Assembly: GCA_006384855.1 (NCBI GenBank)
Contig: VCJN01001914.1
Coordinates: 32,460 to 96,459 of the forward strand
Source: Tetraselmis striata
Taxonomy: Eukaryota > Chlorophyta > Chlorodendrophyceae > Chlorodendrales > Chlorodendraceae
Direction of reading: 5' to 3'
DNA length: 64,000 nucleotides
Numbering within the stretch: position 1 is the first letter of the stretch; each line of letters begins with the position of its first letter. This document shows positions 43,921 through 53,385 of the stretch, piece by piece. The notes under the pieces were generated by a model, which saw nothing but the letters and a program-made list of their open reading frames with translations, made no database searches and had not been told where the DNA came from. The translations under genes and the position numbers were made by a program.

Positions 43921-44324
43921 GGTAACGCACGGATGTACGGATGAGAATATCACACTCGGGTGGTGAGCCGGGTGTGGTCTTGAACAACCTGGGGTGACTT
44001 TGCTCGCAACATGTTACGAGACAGTTATAACATCGCTGCGTGGAACGCAGCGAAAACTGGAAGATGGCAGGCTCAGCTGTTATGGCTGCTTTCATGTCTA
44101 CTCGTGATGCACCCAAAAAGGGCGCAACAACAGGTGCCTAGTTCCCGTACCACTGAGCAGCACTTGTAGCTGAAAAGCGGTTAGGTCAAGGGAGGAAACC
44201 CCATAAACTAGTTTAGATCAAATTCGAACCCTAACGAAAGACCTATTTTCATAACCTAACTAAACCCTGAAAACTTTGAACCCTAACACTTGCCGAGATA
44301 TTTACCCGGATTAAGCAGTTCTGC

Positions 44325-44456
44325 AGCTTGCTTGATGACTATAACGGAGCGTCGCCTACCCAGGGCTTTCCGTAACTGGATTGCTGCCTAATGGCCGTCG
44401 TAGAGACGCTGCAAGGGTTTCACTGGTGCCAGTCCTGTCCCGGGGGCGGAAAAAAA
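44325..44456 (+). mobile_element. LINE 3' end fragment, copy 3
   Basis: About 130 bp matching the last part of LINE copy 2, from GCTTGCTTGATGACTATAACG to TGTCCCGGGGGCGGA followed by poly(A). This is a severely 5'-truncated insertion, typical of LINE retrotransposition. It is followed by a C-homopolymer of about 45 nt (44524-44570). Confidence 0.85.
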
Positions 44457-44525
44457 GCAGTTCTGCTTATTTATATTTTATCGGCCAGTGAGAATTGTAA
44501 GTGTGTTTTTGGTACCCTCCCCCCG

Positions 44526-44571
<46 letters not shown>

Positions 44572-44699
44572 CCCATGAGTTTTGTAGCTGGCTGATGTAC
44601 TGTGTAAAGTACTATCAACATCAATGGCCATGGGAAAAGTGATGCAATTGTCCATATATTGTATAGGGGGCAGCCGCCATGCATGCTGCAGGTGTGCAT

Positions 44700-45120
44700 A
44701 TCAAGGCATAAGGGAAGCATTCACAGCACGAACCACACGAATAAAGTATTGTTCTATGGCTGCCCCTCCCCCTTTGGGAGTGTGCCCACCAGGCGAACGT
44801 GAAGTGCAGAGTGGGCACCTCCTCCATCGCATCACATAGGTTGACCTCGAGCATGGCAGCTGCCCCCGCCCTGCAACTGCCACCGCCGGACTCGACAGTC
44901 ACATATCGCCTCTTCTTGCCCGAGGATGGCGAGATGAACAGCCCATGCTCCACGACGACCACTGCAATGAATTCGACGAGCAAGTCCAAGTCGTTCAATG
45001 CATACTCTAGCATGCCGGGCACGGTACGGGCCTCTAGCAGCCAATCATGCTCAGTCTAGGGGATAGAGCATAGGCCTAGCAAAAAGCACCTTGCCGTCCC
45101 ACTTCATCTCCACCTTCACG
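44700..45120 (-). pseudogene. Possible exon remnants, unrecognised
   Basis: On the minus strand, VEMKWDGKVLFARPMLYP (about 45115-45062) and then, in another frame, LNDLDLLVEFIAVVVVEHGLF through KKRRYVTVESGGGSC and MLEVNLCDAMEEVPTLHFTF (about 45000-44770) look protein-like. Two stop codons separate them unless an intron is present. No family was recognised and no start was found. Confidence 0.25.
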
Positions 45121-45979
45121 GTGTGCTAGTGGATACCGACATGGTATCAGCTACCCAAGCCGAAGGCTGGCAACTTGAGCAGGTAATAAGGGTGGTTGTA
45201 GAATGTTAGGTATTGGCGCTTGGGCTGACAGCAACATGCCGACCCGGCCGCGCCAGAGGCGGCGCGGCGGCGACAGTGTTGGTTAGGGTTGTGCGGTGCG
45301 TACACGGTTAGTTGGAGCGGTTAGTTGGAGCCGGTAAGTAAAGTGGAAAGTACTAGAGTACCTCGGGCCAGACAGCGCCAGCTATGAAATTTTAACCTCC
45401 CCCCCCCCCCCCCCCCCCCCTCATGTTTTGAGCGAGATGTGGCACCCAAAACACACTTACAATTCTTACTAGCCCTACTACTGGTTCCAATAGATGGGGT
45501 TTCGCATGGCGCGCGTTGCGCGCATTCGCCTGCCTACACGTTACACAATGTGGAACATGCAACGCACGCAGCGACACATCGTCCTATAGCACGGTAAGCA
45601 CGAGTGTGCTTCACCACTCGAAAAAATGGAATGAGAAAAAACTGCCGAACAAACGAGCACGGTAAACTCGAAAACGACATGGTGATTCAACCCCACTCGA
45701 GGTAGAATTCTAAATATAAAAACTAGCGGGCTACCCTATCTTCCATATTTGCGCCCTGCCTACCATGTGGCGGGCCGCGTCGATGCTTGCGGGTTCGTCC
45801 CGTGCGACACGCCCGAGCCGCATGTGAAGACCCGCCGTCCTCCGACCGCCGGTACCGTATTCTTGGGTGCGAATAGCCAACTTGTGCCGGCCTTCTTACA
45901 TCTGTCGACTTTAACTCGCACCTTCGCAAGGCGAGCGCTAAGACACCGCGCCCCCCTTTTCTCCCCGAGCCCACCACCG

Positions 45980-47165
45980 ATCGCCCATGTTGCGCGGGTT
46001 TGTGGTACTAGTGGCCCCATTTGCGAGCCCTCGCCCTAATGGCACGCTCCATCTTGGCGCCGACTGCTCGGCACCTCGGCCTAGCCGGCCGATTCAAGTT
46101 GCTACCCCGGCACATGCAACGATTCCATGTTCATCGTGTGGCCGACTCGACTACCGTGACCGAACGAGTTGCTCCCTCTGGTTGGCTACTCATGCCGCGA
46201 CGCACGACGGGTATGCGGCCTAGGGCGGTCGATGTCGCCTCGGATCGAGGACGAACATCTACGCGCCATGCGCACATCTGCCATGCGGAATGACTACTTC
46301 GGCTCGCGTGCCGACTCGTGCAGTCCCGAGTCCGACTACATGCTCGTCCGGATGCGGCGCAACTGGCAGGCATGAGCGGACATCGGCGCCGGGTAGTCAA
46401 CATGATCCGCAACCTAATGCGTGCGCATCCAGTTCGAAAATGGGCCGCCCATCCCCTTTCACCAAGGGGTCTCGATGGAAGACGCCACCCCCGACGAAGT
46501 ACGCTTCATGGACGGCAAATTGGCTCGCTTCCTGGCTAGCAGAGCGTGGGAGAAAAGACCACTGCTCGCGGCGGGTACCTCGTCTCTTCCTCGTCCCGAA
46601 GCCATGTGTCAACAAGTGGCGACTCATCATCGACCCACGCACGACACCTCAACAAACGGTACTGCCAGGAGCGGGACCCGAGTTTCGAGACCCTCACTCG
46701 ACTGCGTCATTTGGCCCGGCCGGGTGACTACATGCTCTTCATGGACCCACATGGCGGCTTCCACGCCGTCGGCAATGCCCCCGAGGACCGCGACTATTTT
46801 ACCTTCAACTACCGCGACATGCGGCTCTACCGGCTGGCAGGGCTCCCTATGGGTTGGAGCCGCATGAGCCTATAGTACTTTTGCTCCCTCACTGCCGCGT
46901 TCAACCGCCATCTGCGGCGCCCCGATTTCGCAATAACCTTCCAAGGGTGCGCGTCGCACCAAGCTCAGCATGGGGCGACGTCAAGCGCTGCGAAGCCATT
47001 TCCGCGGCTGCCGCATGCTTCGCCCATACATGGACGACTTCTTGTTATTTGCGTCCTCCCAGACGCAAGCCTACGCTGTGCGTGACCGCCTCACTTCCCT
47101 GCTCGGAAGGCTAGGCCTCAGTCGATACCCCGGGCATTGCGGTGCTGTCGCGTGGGAGGGGGTGA
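45980..47165 (+). pseudogene. DIRS-like reverse transcriptase relic
   Basis: Pieces in alternating frames match the RT of DIRS-type retroelements: IPFHQGVSMEDATPDEVRFM, a VPKPCVNKWRLIIDPR block, LARPGDYMLFMDPHGGFHAV (motif A), DYFTFNYRDMRLYRLAGLPMGW (motif B region) and the catalytic block MLRPYMDDFLLFA, followed by LGRLGLSRYPGHCGAVAWE. At least three frameshifts occur, near 46570, 46690 and 46870. A Cys-rich stretch upstream (about 46120-46180) may be a knuckle remnant. No gag or recombinase is attached. It could be what remains of an autonomous partner of the gag-recombinase elements in this window. Confidence 0.65.
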
Positions 47166-47417
47166 GGGTAGCTACGCGGTCTGGGCGGCGGGTGAGGCAT
47201 GGCGATGCACGAGCACTGGGCGCCTCCGGACCGCTGGTGGGAGGTACCATGTACGTGACTGGTGTACTGATAAATAACGTACTACATAGGTACTTGTACA
47301 TGTACCCGGGTTAAAAGTACTTACCTATACCGCACTTAAGCATGGAGCGGCCTCATTTGCCTAAGATGTGATTCGCTTACATTCAAACCTCGATATTATC
47401 GATCTATGAAACAACAG

Positions 47418-47556
47418 CCACGGTGCATAAGTCCTTCAGGGTTCGGATGAGGCAATTATCTACGGGCTATGCCAGACCTACGACTGCAGTTGGCGCAAGA
47501 GGTCAAGTGCTGGGGCGGCTTCGGCAGATGTCCCGGGGCGAACCTTACTTTCAAGC
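47418..47556 (+). repeat. SINE-like element, copy 2 (3' part)
   Basis: From GGTGCATAAGTCCTTCAGGGTTCG through GGCTATGCCAGACCTACGACTGCAGTTGGCGC to TGTCCCGGGGCGAACCTTACTTT it is about 90% identical to 61718-61845. The tRNA-like head present in the other copy is diverged or absent here. Confidence 0.65.
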
Positions 47557-48123
47557 AGCCCTATGATTAATTACGGATGTACTCCCACGGGTACATGGTA
47601 ATCGTTAATAGTCGCAGAACTCTGGTCGTGTACAGGTACCATGCGCGTGATAACGACTAATTAACGTCATTTGAATCCCGATCGGTGAGATCCCTAGTTG
47701 ATATTTTGATCGTCCCTCATGAAGTGGATGATATTTAGTTACATGAGCTTGCGTCGAGCGCCCCCCCCCCCCCCCCCCCCGCCCCGCCGACAGGTCAGAG
47801 GACAGAAAAGGCCAGGACGGGACGCCACGAGGACGGGACAGGATTCTTGGTGCAACCCGGCTCCGTTTCGCAGGCAAGATTGCCCCAGCCCGCCCGCCCG
47901 CCCTCCCGCGGTCAAACCGGCAGGCCTTAGCGCCCCATCGCGTAAAAACTAGTCCTTAACCGAGCGGTATCCGCCCCTTGCTGTCGGCCCTGTCCGGCCG
48001 GCGACTCGGGGATCCCTAACCCTTGTACCTCGCGCTAGGGAATGTTTGCCAGGACCCTACCGCATTACCGAGTTTTCCCGCCTGGTATAACATAACCGTA
48101 GCTCCGGTAGGGTTGGCCCCGAT
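47557..48123 (+). other. LINE copy 2 upstream region
   Basis: No separate gene is seen. A C-homopolymer lies at 47760-47780, followed by GC-rich sequence leading to the first LINE ATG at 48124. The true LINE 5' end is not defined because copy 1 is truncated further downstream; part of this stretch is probably the LINE 5' untranslated region. Confidence 0.4.
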
Positions 48124-49677
48124 ATGGGCAACCGCGCGCCACCGGGTGCAGCCGTCATAGTGACGGGGGTTCGCCCTTGGACGGTTGGGCACTTGGCTGA
48201 GGGCGTTGGGGCGTCCCTGCGTCGTGTGTGTTGTTGGGGGGACCCGTCGCCACTACCTGCCTTTTGGAGCCGCGTCGATCGGGCGTTTAATGGCCGGCCC
48301 TCGGCCATTCCGAAGATCGATCGTGTGTTGCAGCGGGATGGGCTAGTGTGCTTTGATGTGTATTATACCCAAGGGCAGGGTGCGCATGTCCGCGAGCGTT
48401 TACAACGTTATGCATGCCGGTGGGGGTGGTACTTGCGGGAACACCGCTCGTACTGGGATCGCCACGCCGCCCGCCCTCCCCCTCCCTCCCACCCCTTGCC
48501 CTTTCTTCTCCCTCCCATGCCCGCCCACCTGTGCGTTGCGACGCTTAATGTGAATGGGTTGTCTTCTAAGGTGGAGGATGTTGGCGCGTTGCTGATCGAG
48601 CGATCTGTAGATGTTTTGCTCATTCAGGAGACCACGGTTAGGGCGACCGATATGCGAGTGCGTTTTAATGGGTACTATGACTACTATTCGTTCGGGGACC
48701 GCGTTGCATCGGAACGTGGGTGTTGTGTGTTAGTCCGGTCGCCGTACCGGGCGCGGGCAGTCGGCGCGCCCCACTCATGTTGGACCTGTGTCCGGGTGGG
48801 GGGAGGTTGCAGTGACTCCGCGGCCACTATATTTATCTCGGCCTATTTGCCCACCGGCTCACAGGGGGAACCGTATCGGGACCGCCTGCGCGAAGAGTTG
48901 GCGCGGCTTCGTACGAGTTATCCGAGGGATATGATCGTGGTGGGGGGGGATTGGAACATGGATGAAAGGGGGTTGACGGCTCTACTCAGGCGTTGGCGGT
49001 GCCTTCCCGGCGGTAAGCCCATGTGGCCGCGGGATGCATCGGCGCGCGAACGGGGTACTTGCCGGAGGGGCAGCTGCCGCGTTCTCGACCACTTCATCGC
49101 ATGGCCTCCCACCATAGGCCCTCCCCCCCCTCTCTCGCCCTCGGCAAGGGTGGACTACTCTTGGGACACCTCCGATCACTTCCCTGTCCTGTCTTCTTTC
49201 CCCATGGGCGCCATCCGTGAGGATGCCTGTCCACCTCCCCTGCATGAACGCCTGTCTGCAAGGTCCATTTCCAAACCGGCCCACGGTGACTCTCCCTCTG
49301 AGTGGCCCAAGCCGTTCCACGATTTTGTCACCGCTAATCCGTTCGCGGTGCTCACCCCTCTAGATGACCCACCTGTAGACGGCGGGCCCTCGGGAGGGGG
49401 GGGATCCCTAGACACCGGCGCCGACCACTTTATCCAGGCAATATGGTCGGCGGCGCGTGGGGTAGGGGCTGTTACCAAGCCCAGGCGTCGTGGCCTAGGG
49501 CCGCCGCTCCAACGGTCTATCCTAGGTGCGATTAATCGTCGGCGCATGGCCTTTATGGCGTGCCGGGGGACTAGGGGCCCTCGGGATGCCGCTCTAGCGT
49601 CGGCACATTATGCTGCTGCACGGCATAGGGTCCGGACACTAGTACGTAATAACGCCAGAGAGAGCGGGCCGTGCTAA
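48124..49677 (+). CDS. LINE APE-type endonuclease region, truncated by frameshift
   Basis: A frame of 517 codons. The endonuclease domain spans about residues 135-365 and shows the expected catalytic blocks: ATLNVNGLSS (Asn), LLIQETTV (Glu), VVGGDWNMD (Asp/Asn) and DTSDHFPV (Asp/His). This enzyme nicks target DNA to prime reverse transcription. The N-terminal 130 residues are Arg/Trp-rich and unassigned. The frame ends prematurely at RNNARESGPC because 7 nt are missing in a CGCCGC tract that copy 1 retains; the continuation lies in the frame at 49671-50438. Confidence 0.8.
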   Translation: MGNRAPPGAAVIVTGVRPWTVGHLAEGVGASLRRVCCWGDPSPLPAFWSRVDRAFNGRPSAIPKIDRVLQRDGLVCFDVYYTQGQGAHVRERLQRYACRWGWYLREHRSYWDRHAARPPPPSHPLPFLLPPMPAHLCVATLNVNGLSSKVEDVGALLIERSVDVLLIQETTVRATDMRVRFNGYYDYYSFGDRVASERGCCVLVRSPYRARAVGAPHSCWTCVRVGGGCSDSAATIFISAYLPTGSQGEPYRDRLREELARLRTSYPRDMIVVGGDWNMDERGLTALLRRWRCLPGGKPMWPRDASARERGTCRRGSCRVLDHFIAWPPTIGPPPPLSPSARVDYSWDTSDHFPVLSSFPMGAIREDACPPPLHERLSARSISKPAHGDSPSEWPKPFHDFVTANPFAVLTPLDDPPVDGGPSGGGGSLDTGADHFIQAIWSAARGVGAVTKPRRRGLGPPLQRSILGAINRRRMAFMACRGTRGPRDAALASAHYAAARHRVRTLVRNNARESGPC

Positions 49678-50438
49678 AAGCGGTTCAGGATTTTAAGAAG
49701 GGTGGTGGGAGACGGGAGTTCTGGAAGTGGGCGCGCTCTCTCCGTAAGGGGCAGGGTTCATTCGAGGGCGCGAACGACCAGCCAGTACGCGATCCGGTAT
49801 CGGGGGTACTTCATACCGAGCCGGGCGAAATCAATGCGTGCTGGGCGCGGCACTATCGGGAGCTGCTGCGTGACCCCCACCCCCTAGCACAACGGGTTGC
49901 GATATACCGTGCGGCGTGGGAACACCGACACGGTACATCCCCACCCATTGCCCCCGCACTAAACGGGATTAATGGGCATATAACATGGGAGGAACTAGTC
50001 AAGGCTCTTAGGCGTTTTAAAAATATTAAGGCCCAGGGGCAGGATGGGATCACTGCAGAGGCTTTTAAATTGGCGATATACGCCCCGAATAGCCATTTTG
50101 GCAAGGCATTGCTGGCCTTAATTAACGGGATATGGACTAAGAACTATATCCCCCAGCAGTGGCGTAGCTCGGCCATAGTATCGGTGCCCAAGAAAGGCGA
50201 CGCGACCGTTATGGACAATTATAGGGGTATTTCGATTATGGGTGCCGCTATGAAACTCCTTATGACCGTCATTTCCCAACGCTTGCAAGACGTCTGCCAA
50301 GCTAAAGGGATAATCCGCCGTTGGCAAGCGGGTTTAATGCGGAATGAGGAGGGCCCCATGCAAGTCACTCGCCAGCTTGTTCGATATCGCGGCTCGTCGC
50401 CAAGCGGCAGGTCTACCCACGTACGCGGGTTTTATTGA
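49671..50438 (+). CDS. LINE linker and RT fingers region
   Basis: Continues the endonuclease protein after the frameshift, so it opens without a reliable ATG. It reads KAVQDFKKGGGRREFWKW, then the RT N-terminal blocks NKAQGQDGIT-like (here NIKAQGQDGITAEAFK), PQQWRSSAIVSVPKKGD and MDNYRGISIMGAAMK, ending soon after RRWQAGLMRNEEG. The catalytic aspartates are not in this frame but in the overlapping one at 50344-51909. Confidence 0.75.
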   Translation: MLKAVQDFKKGGGRREFWKWARSLRKGQGSFEGANDQPVRDPVSGVLHTEPGEINACWARHYRELLRDPHPLAQRVAIYRAAWEHRHGTSPPIAPALNGINGHITWEELVKALRRFKNIKAQGQDGITAEAFKLAIYAPNSHFGKALLALINGIWTKNYIPQQWRSSAIVSVPKKGDATVMDNYRGISIMGAAMKLLMTVISQRLQDVCQAKGIIRRWQAGLMRNEEGPMQVTRQLVRYRGSSPSGRSTHVRGFY

Positions 50439-51909
50439 CTTTAGGAAGGCATATGACACCGTACCTCATGAGCTTTTATTCCTGAAACTACAAGCCATAG
50501 GAGTTTCGGGTCATATGCTTACCTTCATTAAAACTTTATACATGGATAGTATGGTACGGGTCAAGACAGGGGTGGCCCCGGGAACATTATCAGACCCCAT
50601 ACCCATAGAGCGTGGCCTTCGACAGGGATGCCCCGCTTCCCCCATCCTATTTAACATATTTATTAACAATATATTCGATGGGGTAGAACATCTAGGATGT
50701 GATGAACCAGGGTGCACTGACACATTAGCGGCAAGGCAACCACTAAGGGTGCCATGTCAGTTATACGCGGACGACGCTGTTGGTATCACAGGCTCGTTCG
50801 ATAACCTGCATGCCATGTTCGCCCACTTCTCGCAGTGGGCGGAGGATCATTTTATGGGGTTTGGGGTACTTAAGTGTGGGGTGATGGCATTAGGCCGATA
50901 TTCCGACGAGACCGCGTTACGCGAACAAGCTGCCCGATGGCAGCTTGGGGGGGAACGGGTACCGGTTGTAAATGAATATTGGTACTTGGGTACGGTCATT
51001 AAGTCGGATTTAGGTATGCAACACATAGTAGACGACCGGGTTAAGAAGGGTAAACGCGCTATTGAGGCGCTCGATTCGGTATTAGTCGGTGGACGGGACA
51101 TAATCCCTATTAATGTGCGTGTGTCGGTTTTTAAAACCTGTGTACTGCCGGTTTTAACTTATGGGTGTGAAGTATGGGGCATGGATAGAACAAGCGGCGC
51201 AAATAAATTACAAACTGTACTCAATCAGTGCTTGCGTTGCCTCATTGGGGTAGGTAAAAACTCCCCTGGGGTGGCCACTGCACCGATGATGCGGGAATTG
51301 GATATTGCGCCCATAGAGGCTACGGCCGCTGCGGCACGGGCTCGGGCGTTCCTTAAAGCACCCGACTTGAATACATGTATAACCCATTTAGTAGATCAGC
51401 CAAGTCGGGCGCGCCCTAACACGTGGACGTCGGGGACTGTGCGGTGGTTAGATCGACTAGCTAGGGCGAACGTAGGGCTAGCTGAGGGGGCGCACCTTCC
51501 ACTTGAGTGGAGGTCACTAGCCGCGCGCGATGCCGCTAAACTAGTAAAGGCATCGGTGTGGGCGCGTTACGAATCGTCGGTATCGTTAGCACGCAATAAC
51601 ACCTGGGGTATATATGTCCAGGCGTCCTATGCGTCAAACCCGTTGCCACAGTACGGTGTGGGTGCCCCCGCGGGGGTTGTGGCCGGGTTGCACATTATGA
51701 TACAATTACGCACCCGAGTATTTCCCACTGCCCGCCGATTGGCCCGGATTCATGCCATGCCTGAGCGGTTCCTTGAACAATGCCCTGCATGTGGCGGAGG
51801 TGAATCTGAGACTATCGAACATATGTTGGTGGAGTGCCCGCGGTGGGGGTATCACCGTCATAATTTTGGGTTGTTGGTTCCGGAGTTCAGGGATTTTATT
51901 AGTAGTTAG
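50344..51909 (+). CDS. LINE reverse transcriptase palm, thumb and zinc knuckle
   Basis: An open frame of 521 codons overlapping the previous one by 95 nt, in the +1 frame. RT motif A is GFIDFRKAYDTVP, motif B is RGLRQGCPASPILFNI and motif C is QLYADDAVGI, so the catalytic Asp residues are intact. The C-terminal CPACGGGESETIEHMLVECP is a CCHC-type knuckle. The frame ends at a TAG, after which homology with copy 1 continues for about 75 codons, so the original protein was longer. The ATG at 50344 could initiate separately, but splitting RT between motifs 2 and A would be unusual. Confidence 0.85.
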   Translation: MRRAPCKSLASLFDIAARRQAAGLPTYAGFIDFRKAYDTVPHELLFLKLQAIGVSGHMLTFIKTLYMDSMVRVKTGVAPGTLSDPIPIERGLRQGCPASPILFNIFINNIFDGVEHLGCDEPGCTDTLAARQPLRVPCQLYADDAVGITGSFDNLHAMFAHFSQWAEDHFMGFGVLKCGVMALGRYSDETALREQAARWQLGGERVPVVNEYWYLGTVIKSDLGMQHIVDDRVKKGKRAIEALDSVLVGGRDIIPINVRVSVFKTCVLPVLTYGCEVWGMDRTSGANKLQTVLNQCLRCLIGVGKNSPGVATAPMMRELDIAPIEATAAAARARAFLKAPDLNTCITHLVDQPSRARPNTWTSGTVRWLDRLARANVGLAEGAHLPLEWRSLAARDAAKLVKASVWARYESSVSLARNNTWGIYVQASYASNPLPQYGVGAPAGVVAGLHIMIQLRTRVFPTARRLARIHAMPERFLEQCPACGGGESETIEHMLVECPRWGYHRHNFGLLVPEFRDFISS

Positions 51910-52395
51910 GTTAGTGCGTCAACGCTTGAGGACTTATCTGCCTTTATTTTGGGCGGGGTCCCCCCCTCCCTTCACGGCGCCCTGGATTTTACTGGGAATG
52001 GGAAATTTTTCCAGCTATGGCGTCGGGCCCTCCCTCACATTGCCTTTTTTGTTGCACATGTATCGCACTCCCGAAATGCTTTGCTCCGCGGGTTGGGGCT
52101 TGCCCCAACTCGCATTACTCGAATGGGTTGACGCCCAAACGGGTAGGGCGGACCTTTCGTGGTCAGTGCTGGGTATTTTGATGGCAGTGTTTTAGACGGT
52201 GATCCAACAAGATTGGAAATTCCGTCACTGGCCTCCAATTAGTCTTGCGAAATGCTTCGGCAATTTGCTTGATGACTATAACGGAGCGTCGCCTACCCAG
52301 GGCTTTCCGTAACTGGATTGCTGCCTAAACGGCCGTCGTAGAGACGCTGCAAGGGTTTCACTGGTGCCAGTCCTGTCCCGGGGGCGAAAAAAAAA

Positions 52396-53003
52396 TGAGC
52401 TGGCTGCAAAGGCGATTAGGAAACCATATTCCCCTACCTCTTGGGTTGAGCGGAGGAAAAGGAGAGCCGCGTCCAAAATCGCCTGGAATACGAGAGAATT
52501 GATACCGGTCGCAATACGGTTTTGTCACGGATTTTTAGGCGTCCGTCCTCCGTCCGTCTTCCGTCCTCGTGTGCTGCGTCTTCGTGAGTGAACCGTCATA
52601 CGTTCGATCTGTGCTCGTTTGATTTCTAGGCACTCCTGCCACAGTCCGTAAAATCCTGCGACTAAGACGAATCTATCGTGAATTATCCGGGAAACATACT
52701 GCAAAAAACACGAATGTCCTCCGTCCGTCCTCCGTCATACGCGCTTCGCGTATGAACCGTCATACGTTCGGTCTTCGGTCGTTTGATTTCACGGTACAGG
52801 TACGAGGACCGTAAGGTTCTGAATGGATGCGCGTGTATTCTATCCCAGGCACGTCATATATTCGTCTGAAACGCCAAAATAACGCGGTACCGCAGCGCGT
52901 TTTTACTGCTGAATCAGCAAGCGAGACTCGCCCTCTTTATTTGTACAGCGACTAGCGACTATATATATAGAGAGAGTCGCTACGCTGGTCCGAGGATATG
53001 CTG
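52396..53003. repeat. Direct repeats around CCGTCATACGTTCG
   Basis: Two related blocks, about 52545-52640 and 52718-52795, each contain CTCCGTCCGTC-type runs, then GAACCGTCATACGTTCG and CGTTTGATTTC. The second has a CGCGCTTCGCGTA inverted segment. No coding sequence is supported in this interval, and a short (TA)n lies at 52955-52965. Confidence 0.5.
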
Positions 53004-53385
53004 TTTCAAAGTTGAGTCTGGTTTTGCCAAAAAGGTCGCGCAGGCTGTTTTACACGGTCAAGAGCCGAAATTGGCAGGATGGTGTAGCGAAAGCGTGGAG
53101 GGAAAACGGAGTCAGGGGGGGCGCTGCGTGGAACGCAGCGAAAACTGGAAGATGGCAGGCTCAGCTGTTCTGGCTGCTTTTATGTCTACTCGTGCTGCAC
53201 CCAACAAGGGCGCAACAACAGTTACTAGTTCCCGTACCACTGAGCAGCACTTGTAGCTAAAAAGCGGTTAGGTCAAGGATGGAAACCCATAAACTAGTTT
53301 AGATCATTTCAAAGTTGAGTCTGGTTTTGCCAGTCTTGAGCGAACGTAGAGAGCGGTAGATTGACGGAGAAGGGGTAGCGCCAAG

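Larger units (their letters stand above)
41640..44217 (-). mobile_element. DIRS-order element, copy 2, internally deleted
   Basis: Starts at the A1 repeat (about 44032-44217) and continues through an intact gag frame and a broken recombinase, to a B-type end (GTTGAGTCTGGTTCTGCC, about 41647). The element jumps from B2-like sequence directly into the recombinase at about 41715, so the recombinase C-terminus and the B1-A2 unit are deleted. A G-homopolymer of about 30 bp (42886-42912) lies in the recombinase N-terminal region, with C on the sense strand, and is absent from copy 1. Confidence 0.8.
48124..52395 (+). mobile_element. LINE (APE-type), copy 2, nearly complete
   Basis: Encodes, in order, an N-terminal region of about 130 residues, an APE-like endonuclease, a linker, reverse transcriptase and a C-terminal zinc knuckle, and ends TGTCCCGGGGGCGAA plus poly(A). 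Frames are broken by a 7-nt loss near 49655 relative to copy 1, by the shared RT frame break near 50390, and by a TAG at about 51907 where copy 1 reads Gln. No separate ORF1 is visible upstream. Copy 1 is almost identical but inverted, 17-20 kb away. Confidence 0.92.

Noticed and set aside
48982-49547. Minus-strand frames within LINE copy 2
   Set aside because: The plus strand encodes the APE endonuclease motifs; the antisense frames are shadows.
50344-50370. Programmed -1 frameshift at the G GGC CCC heptamer in the LINE RT
   Set aside because: The heptamer is in the right phase, but the palm-encoding frame is reached by a +1, not a -1, shift.
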